Origin: Aspidapion aeneum
Taxonomy: Eukaryota > Arthropoda > Insecta > Coleoptera > Brentidae
Length of the DNA stretch: 64,000 nt
Reading direction: 5' to 3'
Assembly: GCA_963576565.1 (NCBI GenBank)
Contig: OY755047.1
Coordinates: forward strand, 3,614,431 to 3,678,430
Under the pieces are notes generated by a model. It searched no databases. It worked only from the letters and a program-made list of their open reading frames with translations, and had not been told where the DNA came from. The translations under genes were made by a program, and so were the position numbers. Of the stretch, positions 33,849 to 45,539 are shown one piece after another. The number at the start of each line of letters is the position of its first letter. The stretch's first letter is position 1.

Positions 33849-34349
33849 AGACCGGTGTTCGGATCTTATATACAGGGTCTCTCATAACTTAGGGGCCATA
33901 GGCCAACAGGTGATAGATTAGGTCATGTCTGATAAAAAAGTTCCTATAATGCATGGGTCACAACCCTTTGTCGAGATACAGAGCATTAAACTTTTTTGTT
34001 ACTAACTTTTTAAAAAAGCGCAATAATAACCTGAAATTGGGCAAAGTCGTGTATTAGAACAAGAGCAACAAATTGAAATAAAAATAATTTTAAAAAAATT
34101 AGTCGGTCAATTTTTTTTAGAAAAAACAATTTTTTTGTCTCTAGCGAGACATAGTAATAAAATATTATTAATATTTTTTAAAAGAATTATAATTTTTTTT
34201 AATTATTATTATTTTTTATTCATTTTTGGAGGTTATTTTGACAGCCTGTATCTTCTCAACTTATAATTTTATCAAAAAAAATAATACCACATTTTTGAAT
34301 CACAAATTAGCTGAGTATTCAGCTGGCTGTGACAGATTTTCTTTTTCCT
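33849..34349. repeat. Dispersed repeat: CAGGGTxTCxCATAAC theme
   Basis: CTCATAACTTAGGGGCCATA at 33882 recurs at 53594 within CCCATAACTTAGGGGCCATA, followed in both by GCAGCAGGTGA-like sequence. TTTTTGGAGGTTATTTTGAC and GACAGCCTGTATCT near 34225-34255 occur in reverse complement near 53770-53800. The two regions therefore share a composite repeat with one part inverted. Nothing coding. Confidence 0.6.
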
Positions 34350-34500
34350 AAACTAAAATGACAACAGTCAATCCAAAGATCAATGATTTAAAAAAACCTG
34401 ACAGAAGATGATTGTCAGGATCGAAGGAGGTGGAGAATAGGGGTCGGACAATGTACAAAAACGTTCTAAACCGACATATAGTACTAGTAGAACGATAATT
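34350..34500 (+). mobile_element. LINE-A 3' end scrap
   Basis: ACAGTCAATCCAAAGATCAA, CTGACAGAAGATGATTGTCA and GTACAAAAACGTTCTAAACC match the end of the 9.0-kb copy, where they encode the last residues before the stop. The tail TAGTACTAGTAG shows that LINE-A ends in TAG-like units. Confidence 0.85.
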
Positions 34501-34833
34501 ACCGATTGACCGCTCAAAATTTGTTTAATGTAATTATGTATAAGGATAGATAAAAAGAAAATAATAGTTAGTTAGGTAAAGTTGACTGCAAAAGTTTACA
34601 GTTAAGAAACTTGTAACGAATGACCCGTAGTTTAACCTATAAACCGTGCCTTGGTCAGTCAGTCATTTTGATTTATCGGTTAATAGTTGAGTGTATAAAA
34701 TTGCGCCTTATGGGCACCATGGATGAATAACTATTGCTTGGCTTAACTATAAACATGAAGATTTAAACCGGGACGGAAGCAAAAGATCAATTAGGTATAA
34801 CAGAAATTATTTATTTTAGTTGCTAGTAAGGTC

Positions 34834-35338
34834 CAGGACGCGCTATTAAACTCCTGGGAAACAGGAACGGGTTGCAGACAGACCAGAGAATTCGTAGACC
34901 GTCCAAAAGCGACCAGAATTAGATGGATGCTGGGACGGACACAAAAAGACCTCGGACTGCTGATAGGTACTCTAACCGGACATAACCGGTTGAGGAGGCA
35001 CATGACACGTATAGGAGTCGAGAATGACCCTACCTGCCCAGCCTGTGGACAGGAAGAAGAGACATCAAGACACCTCGTGGCAGAATGCGAGGTCTACGCA
35101 AGGATGAGACAACAGGCACTCGGAGCGCCAACTCTGAGCGAGGAAGAACTGCACATGCTCAAATGGGCAGACTTACTGGACTTTGTAAAGAGAACAGGAA
35201 TGCCCAATGAGTTACCAGTCCATCAAAGGGAAGTGCAGAGAGTGCGTTAAGGGACAGATTTGGGGCATGGCAAAAAGGGCCTACTCTGGCCTACTTGTCA
35301 AACCTGCGGGTCAACCCCCCCACTACTACTACTACTAC
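34834..35338 (+). mobile_element. R1/I-like LINE 3' end with 13-bp TSD
   Basis: A 5'-truncated non-LTR insertion. The open frame to 35250 reads RIRWMLGRTQKDLGLLIGTL, TGHNRLRRHMTRIGVEND, then CPACGQEEETSRHLVAECEV. C..C........H....C is the zinc-knuckle that follows the RT and RNase H regions in I-, R1- and Jockey-like LINEs, and LTGHxxLRxHxxRIG is the block before it. The 3' end is a run of CTA units (CACTACTACTACTACTACTG). An exact 13-bp duplication, TGCTAGTAAGGTC, flanks it at 34821-34833 and 35339-35351, so both boundaries are known. The retained frame is intact, so the insertion is fairly young. GC content is well above the surroundings. Confidence 0.9.
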
Positions 35339-35351
35339 TGCTAGTAAGGTC

Positions 35352-36227
35352 GCTTAGGGGTATAAGGCCAGCCCTTTAATAAGGCCAACTGTCTTATTAA
35401 CAATCCCGGTTAAATACACTTAAGCAACGGCAGTTCTGGAAAAAGAGTCTGGGAGGGGTAATGAAGAAACGTTGATTGTGAAAGCACACAAAAAAAGTGA
35501 AAAGTAAATATTCGCACAGGAAAAAACGCATGCGTAGCAATGCTCACAAAGAGAACAGCGCACAGAGCATCAAATTTGGCGATTTCTACAGTTTTTACTC
35601 AACTTCAGCACGGCGAAAGGAAGAGTAATGTTTTTCGATTGTTGTATGTGTGTAAGTAAATATGTTTGTGTCATGCTAGAGGCTAAACGGCTGAACCAAT
35701 TTTGACAAAAAAGGTCTCGTTGAATTGCTACTGATCCCGAAGGTGCTATAGGCTATATTTTTTTAAACAGGAATCCACATGCTGGTCTTCAGACGCCATT
35801 TTGTCACATGATATAGGCTTTAAGGCATACAAATTATCTAAATTTCAGGCGATTTTATTGAAATTCCTTTGATTATCCATTGCAAATGTCCTCTAATTTG
35901 CTGTAGTTACTTTGTAGTCCTCTTTGCTCCCACCCATCTCCCTCCTGTCATTCCCCCCACCCTATTCAAAAACCATATTTGCATAATTTTATCAAATATA
36001 GAGCGATTTCAAAAATTCTTTCTGTATACGCTTTCAGATTTTTATTCCAACACCAATTCCACAAGATTTTTTTCGACACCATTTTATTAGTTCCCTCCTC
36101 CCTCTCTCCTCCCCCACCTTCACTCAATGGAAGGTAACACTGTTTGTGTCCATAGAGAATCTACACGTGCTTTTTATAAGGCTGAATAAGAATTAAACCT
36201 AAAAGTTGGAAATAAAAAAAAAATTAA
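35352..36227. other. Unassigned intron DNA
   Basis: Around 35640-35720 the words TGTGTGTAAGTAAATATG and GAGGCTAAACGGCTGAACCA resemble part of family X, but the match is short. The rest is AT-rich with C-rich patches at 35930-35960 and 36085-36115. No gene. Confidence 0.4.
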
Positions 36228-36948
36228 TAAAAAAAAACACCTAACTGCTAAATTTACTTTTAACTACTAGTCGCAGTTGGGTACAAAATTACCCAATAAC
36301 CTGATTCATGAAAAAACAAAACTGTATAATTTCGTAAGTGCGCTTTGGGCATAAAAACTAACAGTTGAAGCATGTCGTAGCTTATAGGTATACCTATCAA
36401 TTTTGTACTCTTGTGCTAAAGAGAGTAACATTCTAGTTGTACAGAGATTTCAAAATAAAGTATTAAGAAAAATTGTGAATGCACCTTGGTACGTTCGAAA
36501 TAGTGACCTTCATCGAGATCTAAAAATCGAAACTGTAGCAGAGACTATAAAAAAGTACGCAAAAAGCCATGAAGATAGACTCCATCGGCATGTGAATGTG
36601 GAAGCAATTCAGCTTCTAGACAATACTATGCTAGTTCGACGACTAAAAAGAGTGAAGCCGTTTGAGCTAGTAAACTAAGTGAATTACACATAAAACAAAA
36701 TAATGCTATAAACACAACACAATTGTGAGTTACAGACTAAACAAAGCGGGGAGAACTGTTGAGTGAACCCTAAGTTTAAATCTGACTTTTCTAGTAAATT
36801 AAGTTAAAACAAAATTGCTAATTAGTCTTACTGACTAGATTGTAATAAAAAAAAAAACACAGTGTGTTTGACAAATAAAAAAAAAAAAAATTTGTACTCA
36901 GTGCGACTAGTACTTACAAGTAAATTTAGCAGTTGGGTGTTTTTTTTA
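36228..36948. mobile_element. Palindromic miniature element split by a LINE
   Basis: The left arm, 36231-36287, runs AAAAAAACACCTAACTGCTA ... CGCAGTTGGGTACAAA. The right arm, 36891-36948, is its reverse complement with few changes: TTTGTACTCAGTGCGACTAG ... GCAGTTGGGTGTTTTTTT. Between the arms lies a Jockey-like LINE 3' end with its poly-A tract ending exactly where the right arm starts. The arms therefore look like one short palindromic element that received a LINE at its centre. Confidence 0.8.
36290..36890 (+). mobile_element. Jockey-like LINE 3' end with poly-A tail
   Basis: The frame 36403-36678 reads VVQRFQNKVLRKIVNAPWYV, RNSDLHRDLKIETVAETIKK and HVNVEAIQLLDNTM, then stops. QRFQxKxLRxIxxAPWYVxNxxLHxDLxI is the C-terminal signature of insect Jockey-clade elements, after the RT domain. 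Upstream, in a broken frame, ALWA and SNILVVQ fit the preceding block. The 3' UTR is about 210 bp, with two A-runs, the last ending at 36890. The RT catalytic region is absent. Confidence 0.87.
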
Positions 36949-37799
36949 TTTAAATTTTTTTTAAATATACATTTGTGGAGGTTATTTTGACAACGTCCTT
37001 GATTTGTAATTTTAATATAATTTTATTTATTAAACCTATTAGAAGAATTATCTTAACACAATCGTTTCTTAAAATTTAAAATAAAGAAGTATTCCATTGC
37101 CACGAATCACTTTTCTTCTACACCAACATGGCCTGGTCTATTAAAATCGATCGATAGCTCGTCTGGTTATATAGTAGGCAACCAACACGCATGGCTTGAA
37201 AGAGTTGTTTAATTTTTGTTGGGCGCATTGTTTTATATTTTTTGGTGGTGAAGTTTCTAGTAAGTAGATCCATTATTTTCCTAAAATTGTTATTCACTAA
37301 AACTGCAGAAAAGAGGAGTTTTTGTCTATAATCAGTCCTTTTAAGAAAAATTCATCAAAAGAACATTTCAATAATTTATCAATTCTTAATTTTAAATAAA
37401 TGGAATTTAGGCTGTCAGTAGTGACATGTCAAATCGTAAAAATTGAGGCCCAAAAAATCTCAATATTAGCCTAGGGAAGAAGGGTAATCTTGTTCCCTCC
37501 CATGTCTTTGCTATTAACACAGCTAAGTAAAAATCCAAAAAACAAAATAAATTCAAAAGATTTTCAATTCAAAGTCGTACCGCAAACACAAATGACTCTA
37601 AGTACTCAGTACAAAGTAATGAGTAGTACGTATCCACTTATCTTAAATGGATGGGCAAGATGGGTTTCACGTTATTTATATAATTTTATATAAATAGTTG
37701 CCGCTTAAACCGCGCAAGAGTACTAATTTACAGATTACAGAGTGTGTGAAACCGCTTCGGTCGCACTTAAGTACTGCCACACCGCGTCCAGTCGTACCG
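36949..37799. other. Unassigned intron DNA
   Basis: AT-rich. Contains GGAGGTTATTTTGACA near 36977, which also occurs at 34229 and thus belongs to a dispersed repeat. Otherwise nothing recognised. Confidence 0.35.
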
Positions 37800-38405
37800 T
37801 GTCCTGCAAACGTACAGTCGAAGCCATGTTGACTAGATGAGTAAGTTTTCAAAAAGCCCCTAACAACAATAATAAAAACTTAAAATTTACATAGCAACAA
37901 AAAACCTAAAAAACTTACCTAGCAACATAAAACTATGGACTTACCTAGCAACAAAAACTTTAAATATCCAACTTACCTTGCAATAACAAATTTTAAACTT
38001 ACCTAGCAACAAAAAATTTGAAATTCGAAATTTAGCTAACAACAAAAACCCTAAAAATCTTACCTAGCAACATAAAACTATGGTCCTACCTATAGCAAGA
38101 AAAAAAATGTCCTGCAAATGTTCAGTCGCAGTCATGTTGACTAGATGAGTAAATATTTCAAAAGCTCCTAAAATCGAAAATACTTAACTAGCAACAATAA
38201 AAAATAAAAAAAATTCACCTAGCAACAAAAAACCTAAAAAAATTAATTAGCAGCATTAAACTTTGGACTTACCTAGCAACAAAAAATTGAAAGCTCAAAC
38301 TTATCTAGCAACGCAAAACTTGAAACTTACTTAGCAACAAAAAACTTGTAACTGACCTAAAAACAAAATTTTAGAACCCCAAATTTACCTAGCAACAAAA
38401 AAACT
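37800..38405. repeat. Minisatellite, ACTTACCTAGCAACAAAAAA theme
   Basis: About 25-30-bp degenerate units of ACTTACCTAGCAACAAAAAA with CTTAAA or TTTGAAA spacers run from about 37860 to 38405. A larger duplication of about 308 bp overlies them: GTCCTGCAAACGTACAGTCG at 37800 and GTCCTGCAAATGTTCAGTCG at 38108, both followed by CATGTTGACTAGATGAGTAA. A CTAT microsatellite closes it at 38418-38432. Confidence 0.8.
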
Positions 38406-38429
38406 TAAAACATAACTATCTATCTATCT

Positions 38430-38990
38430 ATTTATCCTTCTTCGATCTATCTTTGGACATAGGCCTTTCTCAATATCTTCTACTCTTCTCTGTCTGTCGT
38501 CGTGTTCATCCATCTAGCTCCCGCATGTTTCTTCAAATCATCCGTCATCTCATTTGGGGCCTTCCCCTACTTTTTTTATTTTTCCAAGGTCTCCAATTCA
38601 CAAAACAAGTGTTCTGTCGATCGTCATTTTGTGATATCCCTTGCTTTTGTTTTATGTTTTATCCCTTCATTCCCTTTTCTATCTTCGTTGATCTTTAGGC
38701 TTTTGTTACTTTATCCATGTTTGATTTTGTAAGTGTCCAGGTCTGGCATCCATAGGTAAGTACAGGAAGGATACATTGGTTATACACTTTCGTTATGAGG
38801 TACTGAGGATATTTTTAATTTTTTAATATCTACCTTAATTTACCGAATGCTGCCCAGGCCAATCTTACTCGTTTCTTGATTTTAGCTGTTTGGTTTTCTT
38901 TTTTCAGATTAATAATTTGTCCCAGGTATATATATTCCTCTACTTGTTGATTTTTTATCAGTATTAAGTGTTAGCTTTGTTAATAAGGGT
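38430..38990 (-). mobile_element. LINE-C fragment, reverse strand
   Basis: Reverse complement of the same region as 23850-24420. The left end matches the terminal WIDLGEAYDQ-coding sequence, ATTTGGGGCCTTCCCCTACT the GRPQM block, and GTCCAGGTCTGGCATCCATA the GSxTWT block. Further right come AGTGTATAACC- and TTACCGAATGC-like text in reverse, then AATAATTTGTCCCAGGTATA. It is frameshifted throughout. Confidence 0.83.
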
Positions 38991-39664
38991 GTTGTAGTCT
39001 TGTGTTCATTTCATTTGATTTGATTTAATTATGCTTTAAGATATTTATATATACATAAATCTAAAGAACTTTAAACAAATTGCAGAACGAACTGTACATC
39101 GTGTTCCCACAATTTGTATTAATTTTATAAGCAAATGTACAGCGAGACCCGAAGAGATGAGAACAAATGTTTTGTAAGCACAGATTACCATTGGAAAATG
39201 GCCAGGCCTGCCTCGGACCGGTCTTTGACATACAGACAAACACAAGTACTGACTATAAAGATAAAAATTGACGCCAGCAGGCACGGATAGTCATCCATAA
39301 GACCCAGTCGTTCTACATCGTTCGCCAAAAAATAATGATTGACGAAAAAATTGTCCAAAATTTTTGAGGGTTTTTTTCGTGGGTTACGGGAAGAGGAAAA
39401 AACAAGTACTTATCTTATGGCAACGTTTCGTGTATACAAGGCGACAATTTAAAAAAGATCTACCTGCATTTTCTCGAAAATTATCAGGAAATTAAAAAAA
39501 CGTCGAATTACGTCGATTTTGTTTGCAAGGGGGACATTTTTTTGCTATCTTGAAATTTTTGTAACACGAACCCCCTTCGAGGGGTATACTTTACCCTTAT
39601 ATTTTGAATAGGGAAAGTGGGTCTAGTGATTTACAGGGTGATCGATTACATTTTACTCAACACA
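38991..39664. other. Unassigned intron DNA, possible LINE tail
   Basis: TTCATTTCATTTGATTTGAT near 39006 resembles the hexamer tail seen at 26845-26890, so a reverse-strand LINE 3' end may start here. No protein evidence. A moderate-GC stretch at 39.1-39.25 kb has no recognised frame. Confidence 0.35.
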
Positions 39665-42600
39665 CCTATCGAAAAAACGTCATTTAGTGAATTTTAGGGT
39701 ATGGAATCCCATAAGACCAAACTGACCAAACTTTGAAAATTCATATTTCAAAAACTATACAGTTTATCAATAAAAACACCGAGTTGCAGTATGGTGGGGC
39801 CATAGAGATGCGAAAAAACCACACACTGAGTAACGATTCGAAAAAACGTCATTTAGCGAATTTTAGGGTAGGGAATATCCTCTAACACCAAAACGGCCAA
39901 ACTTTGAAAATTCATATTTCAAAAACTACACAGTATATCAACAAAAGCACGGAGTTGCGGTATGGTGGGACCATAGAGATGCGAAAAAAACACACACTGA
40001 GTTAACATTCGAAAAAACGTCTTTTAGCGAATTTTAGGGTAGGGAATCCCTTAAGACCAAAGTGTCAAAATTTTGAAAATTCATATTTTAAAAACTATAC
40101 AGTATATCAACAAAAGCACAGAGTTGCAGTATGGTGGGGCCATAAAGATGCGAAAAAACCACAAACTGACTTAAGATTCGAAAAAACGTCATTTAGCGAA
40201 TTTTAGGGTATGGAATCCCATAAGACCAAAAGGCCAAATTTTAAAAATTCATATTTCAAAAACTATACAGTTTGTCAACAAAAGCACCGAGTTGCAGTAT
40301 TGTTGGGCCATAGAGATGCGAAAAAACCACACACTGAGTAACGATTCGAAAAAACGTCATTTAGCGAATTTTAGGGTAGGGAATATCCTCTAACACCAAA
40401 ACGGCCAAACTTTGAAAATTCATATTTCAAAAACTACACAGTATATCAACAAAAGCACCGAGTTGCGGTATGGTGGGACCATAGAGATGCGAAAAAAACA
40501 CACACTGAGTTAACATTCGAAAAAACGTCATTTAGCGAATTTTAGGGTAGGGAATTCCTTAAGACCAAAGTGGCAAAATTTTGAAAATTCATATTTTAAA
40601 AACTATACAGTATATCAACAAAAGCACAGAGTTGCAGTATGGTGGGGCCATAAAGATGCGAAAAAACCACAAACTGACTTAAGATTCGAAAAAAAGTCAT
40701 TTAGCGAATTTTAGGGTATGGAATCCCATAAGACCAAAAGGCCAAATTTTAAAAATTCATATTTCAAAAACTATACAGTTTGTCAACAAAAGCACCGAGT
40801 TGCAGTATGGTGGGGCCATAGAGATGCGAAAAAATCTCACACTGCGTAAAGATTCGAAAAAACGTCATTTAGCGAATTTTAGGGTAGGGAATCTCATAAT
40901 ACCAAAATGGCCAAATTTTGAAAATTCATATTTTAACAACTATGTATAAGACCTAAAGGCCAAATTTTGAAAATTCATATTTTAAAAACTATACAGTTTA
41001 TCAACAAAAGCACCGAGTTGCAGTATTGTGAGGCCATAGAGATGCGAAAAAACCACACACTGAGTTAAGATTCGAAAAAACGTCATTTAGCGAATTTTAC
41101 GGTAGGGAATCCCATGGGACCAAAATGGCGAAATTTTGAAAGATCATATTTTAAAAATTCATATTTCAAAAACTATACAGTTTGTCAACAAAAGCACCGA
41201 GTTGCAATATGGTAGGGCCATAGAGATGCGAAAAAATCTCACACTGCGTTAAGATTCGAAAAAACGTCATTTAGCGAATTTTAGGGTAGGGAATTGTATA
41301 AGACCAAAATGGCGAAATTTTGAAAATTCATATTTTAAAAACTATACAGTATATCAACAAAAGTACCGAGCTGCAGTATGGGAGGGCCATTAAGATGCGA
41401 AAAAACCACACACTGAGTTAAGATTCGAAAAAACGTCATTTAGCGAATTTTAGGGTAGGAAATCCCATAAGACCTAAAGGCCAAATTTTGAAAATTCATA
41501 TTTCAAAAACTATACAGTTTATCAACAAAAGCTCCGAGTTGCAATATAGTGGAGCCATATAGATGCGAAAAAACCACACCCTGAGTTAAGATTCGAAAAA
41601 ACGTCATTTAGTGAATTTTAGGGTAGGGAATCTCATAATACCAAAATGGCCAAATTTTGAAAATTCATATTTCAAAAACTATACAGTTTATCAACAAAAG
41701 CTCCGAGTTGCAATATAGTGGAGCCATATAGATGCGAAAAAACCACACCCTGAGTTAAGATTCGAAAAAACGTCATTTAGTGAATTTTAGGGTAGGGAAT
41801 CTCATAATACCAAAATGGCCAAATTTTGAAAATTCATATTTCAAAAACTATACAGTTTATCAACAAAAGCTCCGAGTTGCAATATAGTGGAGCCATATAG
41901 ATGCGAAAAAATCTCACACTGCGTTAAGATTCGAAAAAACGTCATTTAGCGAATTTTAGGGTAGGGAATTGTATAAGACCAAAATGGCGAAATTTTGAAA
42001 ATTCATATTTTAAAAACTATACAGTATATCAACAAAAGTACCGAGCTGCAGTATGGGAGGGCCATTAAGATGCGAAAAAACCACACACTGAGTTAAGATT
42101 CGAAAAAACGTCATTTAGCGAATTTTAGGGTAGGAAATCCCATAAGACCTAAGGGCCAAATTTTGAAAATTCATATTTCAAAAACTATACAGTTTATCAA
42201 CAAAAGCTCCGAGTTGCAATATAGTGGAGCCATATAGATGCGAAAAAACCCCACCCTGAGTTAAGATTCGAAAAAACGTCATTTAGTGAATTTTAGGGTA
42301 GGGAATCTCATAATACCAAAATGGCCAAATTTTGAAAATTCATATTTTAACAACTATACAGTTTATCAACAAAAGCTCCGAGTTGCAATATAGTGGAGCC
42401 ATATAGATGCGAAAAAACCACACCCTGAGTTAAGATTCGAAAAAACGTCATTTAGTGCATTTTAGGGTAGGGAATCTCATAATACCAAAATGGCCAAATT
42501 TTGAAAATTCATATTTCAAAAACTATACAGTTTATCAACAAAAGCTCCGAGTTGCAATATAGTGGAGCCATATAGATGCGAAAAAACCACACCCTGAGTT

Positions 42601-42733
42601 AAGATTCGAAAAAACGTCATTTAGTGAATTTTAGGGTAGGGAATCTCATAATACCAAAATGGCCAAATTTTGAAAATTCATATTTTAACAACTATACAGT
42701 TTATCAACAAAAGCACCAAGTTGCAGTACGGTG
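39665..42733. repeat. 169-bp satellite, about 18 units, with higher-order repeats
   Basis: CGTCATTTAG-like markers step by 168-171 bp from 39678 to 42615, with two longer steps near 41081 and 41265 where a partial unit is inserted. Each unit has CGAAAAAACGTCATTTAG, GAATTTTAGGGTAGGGAAT, AAATTTTGAAAATTCATATT, AAAACTATACAGTTTATCAA and AGATGCGAAAAAACCACAC. In the first third, unit variants repeat every three units (508 bp): 39847, 40018, 40187 match 40355, 40526, 40695. Later, 41434 and 42109 match four units apart. There is no coding frame. The array lies in intron 1 of the ZP gene. Confidence 0.95.
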
Positions 42734-43924
42734 TATCTTAAAAACAAAAAGGTTTGCTGCAAAAAACGTTATCTTCTTGTGACTTTGTTATAATAATATA
42801 ATATTATATACCACCCCATAAAATATTTTACTACCACCCTTTAAAATTTTGTGCATTTGTTTGTTGTTTGACTTCAAAAGTTTTCTTAGTTTTGGGTAAA
42901 ACATTATTATAAATAATTTTTAATTCAAAGCTGTGGGAACTTAACCAGGATAAAAATTGTTCTGATTTACTTCTAATTTATTATTTATTTTTTTAAATTA
43001 TTCTTTGTAGAGAAAATTTATCTAACCTTTTTTAAAGATAATGTTGAGAAAATTGCAAATATTCTAATTAGATCCATATTGTACCTTAATCAACATTTCC
43101 CATGAATACTTATTTTCTTACAATACTTATTAATGTTTTTTTTTAAGATATCAATTTTAAAGTAATTTAGTTACATTATTGGGTGTGTTTGAACTTAACT
43201 AATTTAGATTCAACTACTTTCTAAAAACATTTACCTACTTAAACATAAATTTAAAAAAAACATTTTCAAACTAGTAAGAACCTTTTATTTTAAAATTTGT
43301 TTGGGATAACTTGGCTTTACTTTTTTGTCAATTCTTTTTACGGAATATCATTTTCACGTACTTCGCTTTTTTTACATGAAATTTTTACATATTGCACCAA
43401 GAAATAAATGTTAAAAAGTCATTTAACTAAGTATAGCTTTTTCAAATGCAAAATAAAGCTATAAAGGCATAAAGCTCCGAGCAATGTGGCTGTGAAAATG
43501 CGCGTAAAAGTACTAAAATTGTCATAAATTGCGTTTTTACGACATGTGTTGACGCGACCACATTGTGTAATAATAATAATTTTGTGACTTCTTGTTGTTT
43601 TTACTGTTATATAGTTAGAAAACCTGTAAAAAAAATGCCGCCGACTCCCTGTTGGGTCTCCTCTTGTTTTACTTATTTCTTAAACTAGATAAAAATTTGG
43701 AAATTATTTCAAAATTAGGTTTTTGAGACTTTTTTTTTAAGATATTATGATATGAACCATCTTATACCGAATATTGAATTACTGTAAAGTTTTCCATTTT
43801 TTTTGGTTGCGCAATGTGAATTAAAAGCAGTCTCGAGGTAAATGCAGTTTATCTGATGGTACTCTGGAAAAACGAACACCATTAAATATATTTTTTTTTG
43901 CACTTCAGTGAAATATTAAGATTT
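42734..43924. other. AT-rich intron DNA with a family F arm
   Basis: One arm of foldback family F lies at about 43245-43395 (TTCAAACTAGTAAGAACCTT, TTGGCTTTACTTTT, TTTTTACGGAATATCATTTT). At 43475-43565, GCAATGTGGCTGTG and GCGACCACATTGTG form a small inverted pair. No gene. Confidence 0.5.
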
Positions 43925-44935
43925 TTTTTTGAATTCTCAACAATTTAAAAAATTCATAATTAAGGCCATCAAAGAGTTATACCGCAATAGTAAGGCAAAA
44001 GTTAAAATAAAAGCAAAACTAACCAAAGGCTTTCAAGTAAATAAAGGTCTTAAACAAGGTTGCTGTATCTCGCCTACGCTCTTCAAGATATATTTGGAAC
44101 AAGTCCTTAAAGTCTGGAAGAGAAACTGCCAAAACATGGGAATTCCGTTGGATGAAACCACTTTGTATACTTTATGTTTCGCCGATGATCAGATAGTGGT
44201 GGCTCAGGATTATGACGACCTCGAATATATGACACGAAAACTAATAGAAGAGTACAATAAGTGGGGACTAGAGGTTAATATCAATAAGACAGAGTATATG
44301 TGTATTGGTGGAACGAAACAGGATCTAATCTTAAATACTGGGCAGCGAATTCAGTCCTGTGATGAGTATAAATACTTAGGTCTAAAAATTACAGCTGACG
44401 GAACACTAGACAAAGCTATAAAAGATCGAAACGTACAAGGAAGAAAAGCAATAACTTTATTAAATGGAATAATTTGGGACCAAAGTATATAACACCATTG
44501 TAAAAAGTATTATTACATACGGCTCAGAAGTATGGCCAATCAAGGTAGAACAGAAAAATGCTTTCCGCTACGGAGATGGACTATTGGAGAAGAGCAGCAG
44601 AGAAATCAAAAAGAGAAAGAGTTACAAATCAAAGAATAAGAGAAATTATGACAGTGGGTAAACGTACTTTAGTGGATGATATAAGAACAAAACAACTGGT
44701 GTGGTACGGACATGTACAAATAATGGATGATGGAAGACTACCTAAACAAATATTACAATGGAAACCAATTGGCCGAAGAAAACTAGGAAGGCCCAGGAGA
44801 AGCTGGAGAGAAGGAATAGACAGTGAAATAAGAATAAGAGGCTTAGATTATGAATTATGGGCAAACAGAAACGAGTGGAGATTGGGTATCCGAAGACGTA
44901 GAACGTTGTGAAACCGATAAATATATAACAATTTA
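43925..44935 (+). mobile_element. LINE-B copy 1: RT and C-terminus
   Basis: A relative of LINE-A. The frame to 44492 reads IKAIKELYRNSKAKVKI, GLKQGCCISPTLFKIYLEQV, LYTLCFADDQIVVAQDYDDL and EEYNKWGLEVNINKTEYMCI, then YKYLGLKI. These are RT motifs B (GCCISPTLF), C (FADD) and the following blocks, in order. After a frameshift near 44490, the frame 44558-44911 reads LVWYGHVQIMDDGRLPKQIL and QWKPIGRRKLGRPRRSWREG, then stops. The endonuclease and RT N-terminus are missing. It sits in intron 1, in the sense orientation. Confidence 0.9.
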
Positions 44936-45539
44936 AAAAAGTGAAGTTACCCGGTTCTTGCACCGAGGTCTTCAAATAGAACAAGTAGAGGAATATATAC
45001 AGGGAGATCTAAGTTAAGTGTCCACCATTGCTAATTTTGTTACTATTAAAGATAGGAAAAAGGTTAAATTGGCAAACTATTAGAATTTTTGAGGCTCTTT
45101 AAATAAAAAAAAATCAAATATCGTGTTTTCGAGTTCGAACAAATTTTACTTAAACACCCTGTATTATATATTTTTTTCTGAAAGGTCTTTTAATTCTAAA
45201 CGAAAATTGTTTTCTTAAGTTAAAAAAACGAAGATTTTCCAAATTCAAAATTACTACTAAATAAAATTTCAATACGTAATTTTGAATTTTAAATATCTTC
45301 GATATTTTTAACTACTGGGAAAAGATCAAAGACACAGTGGCGGATCCAGGGAGGGGGGCACTAGGGGTACTTGCCCCCCCGAGAATTTTTTGGATATACA
45401 AAAAATGAGTAAAAAGTAATGTTTTTGCTAATAAAAATTCAAAATTTTTGCCTGCGGCGCATGAAAGTGTCTATTGTTGTTTTCATCAAAATTACAACCA
45501 CTGACTAATTCAATAAAATGCTGCTTAAAATAGTAGTTT

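Noticed and set aside
34801..35250. A clean frame with a zinc-knuckle in intron 1, as a possible host gene
   Set aside because: Exact 13-bp target duplications and the (CTA)n tail show that it is a truncated LINE.
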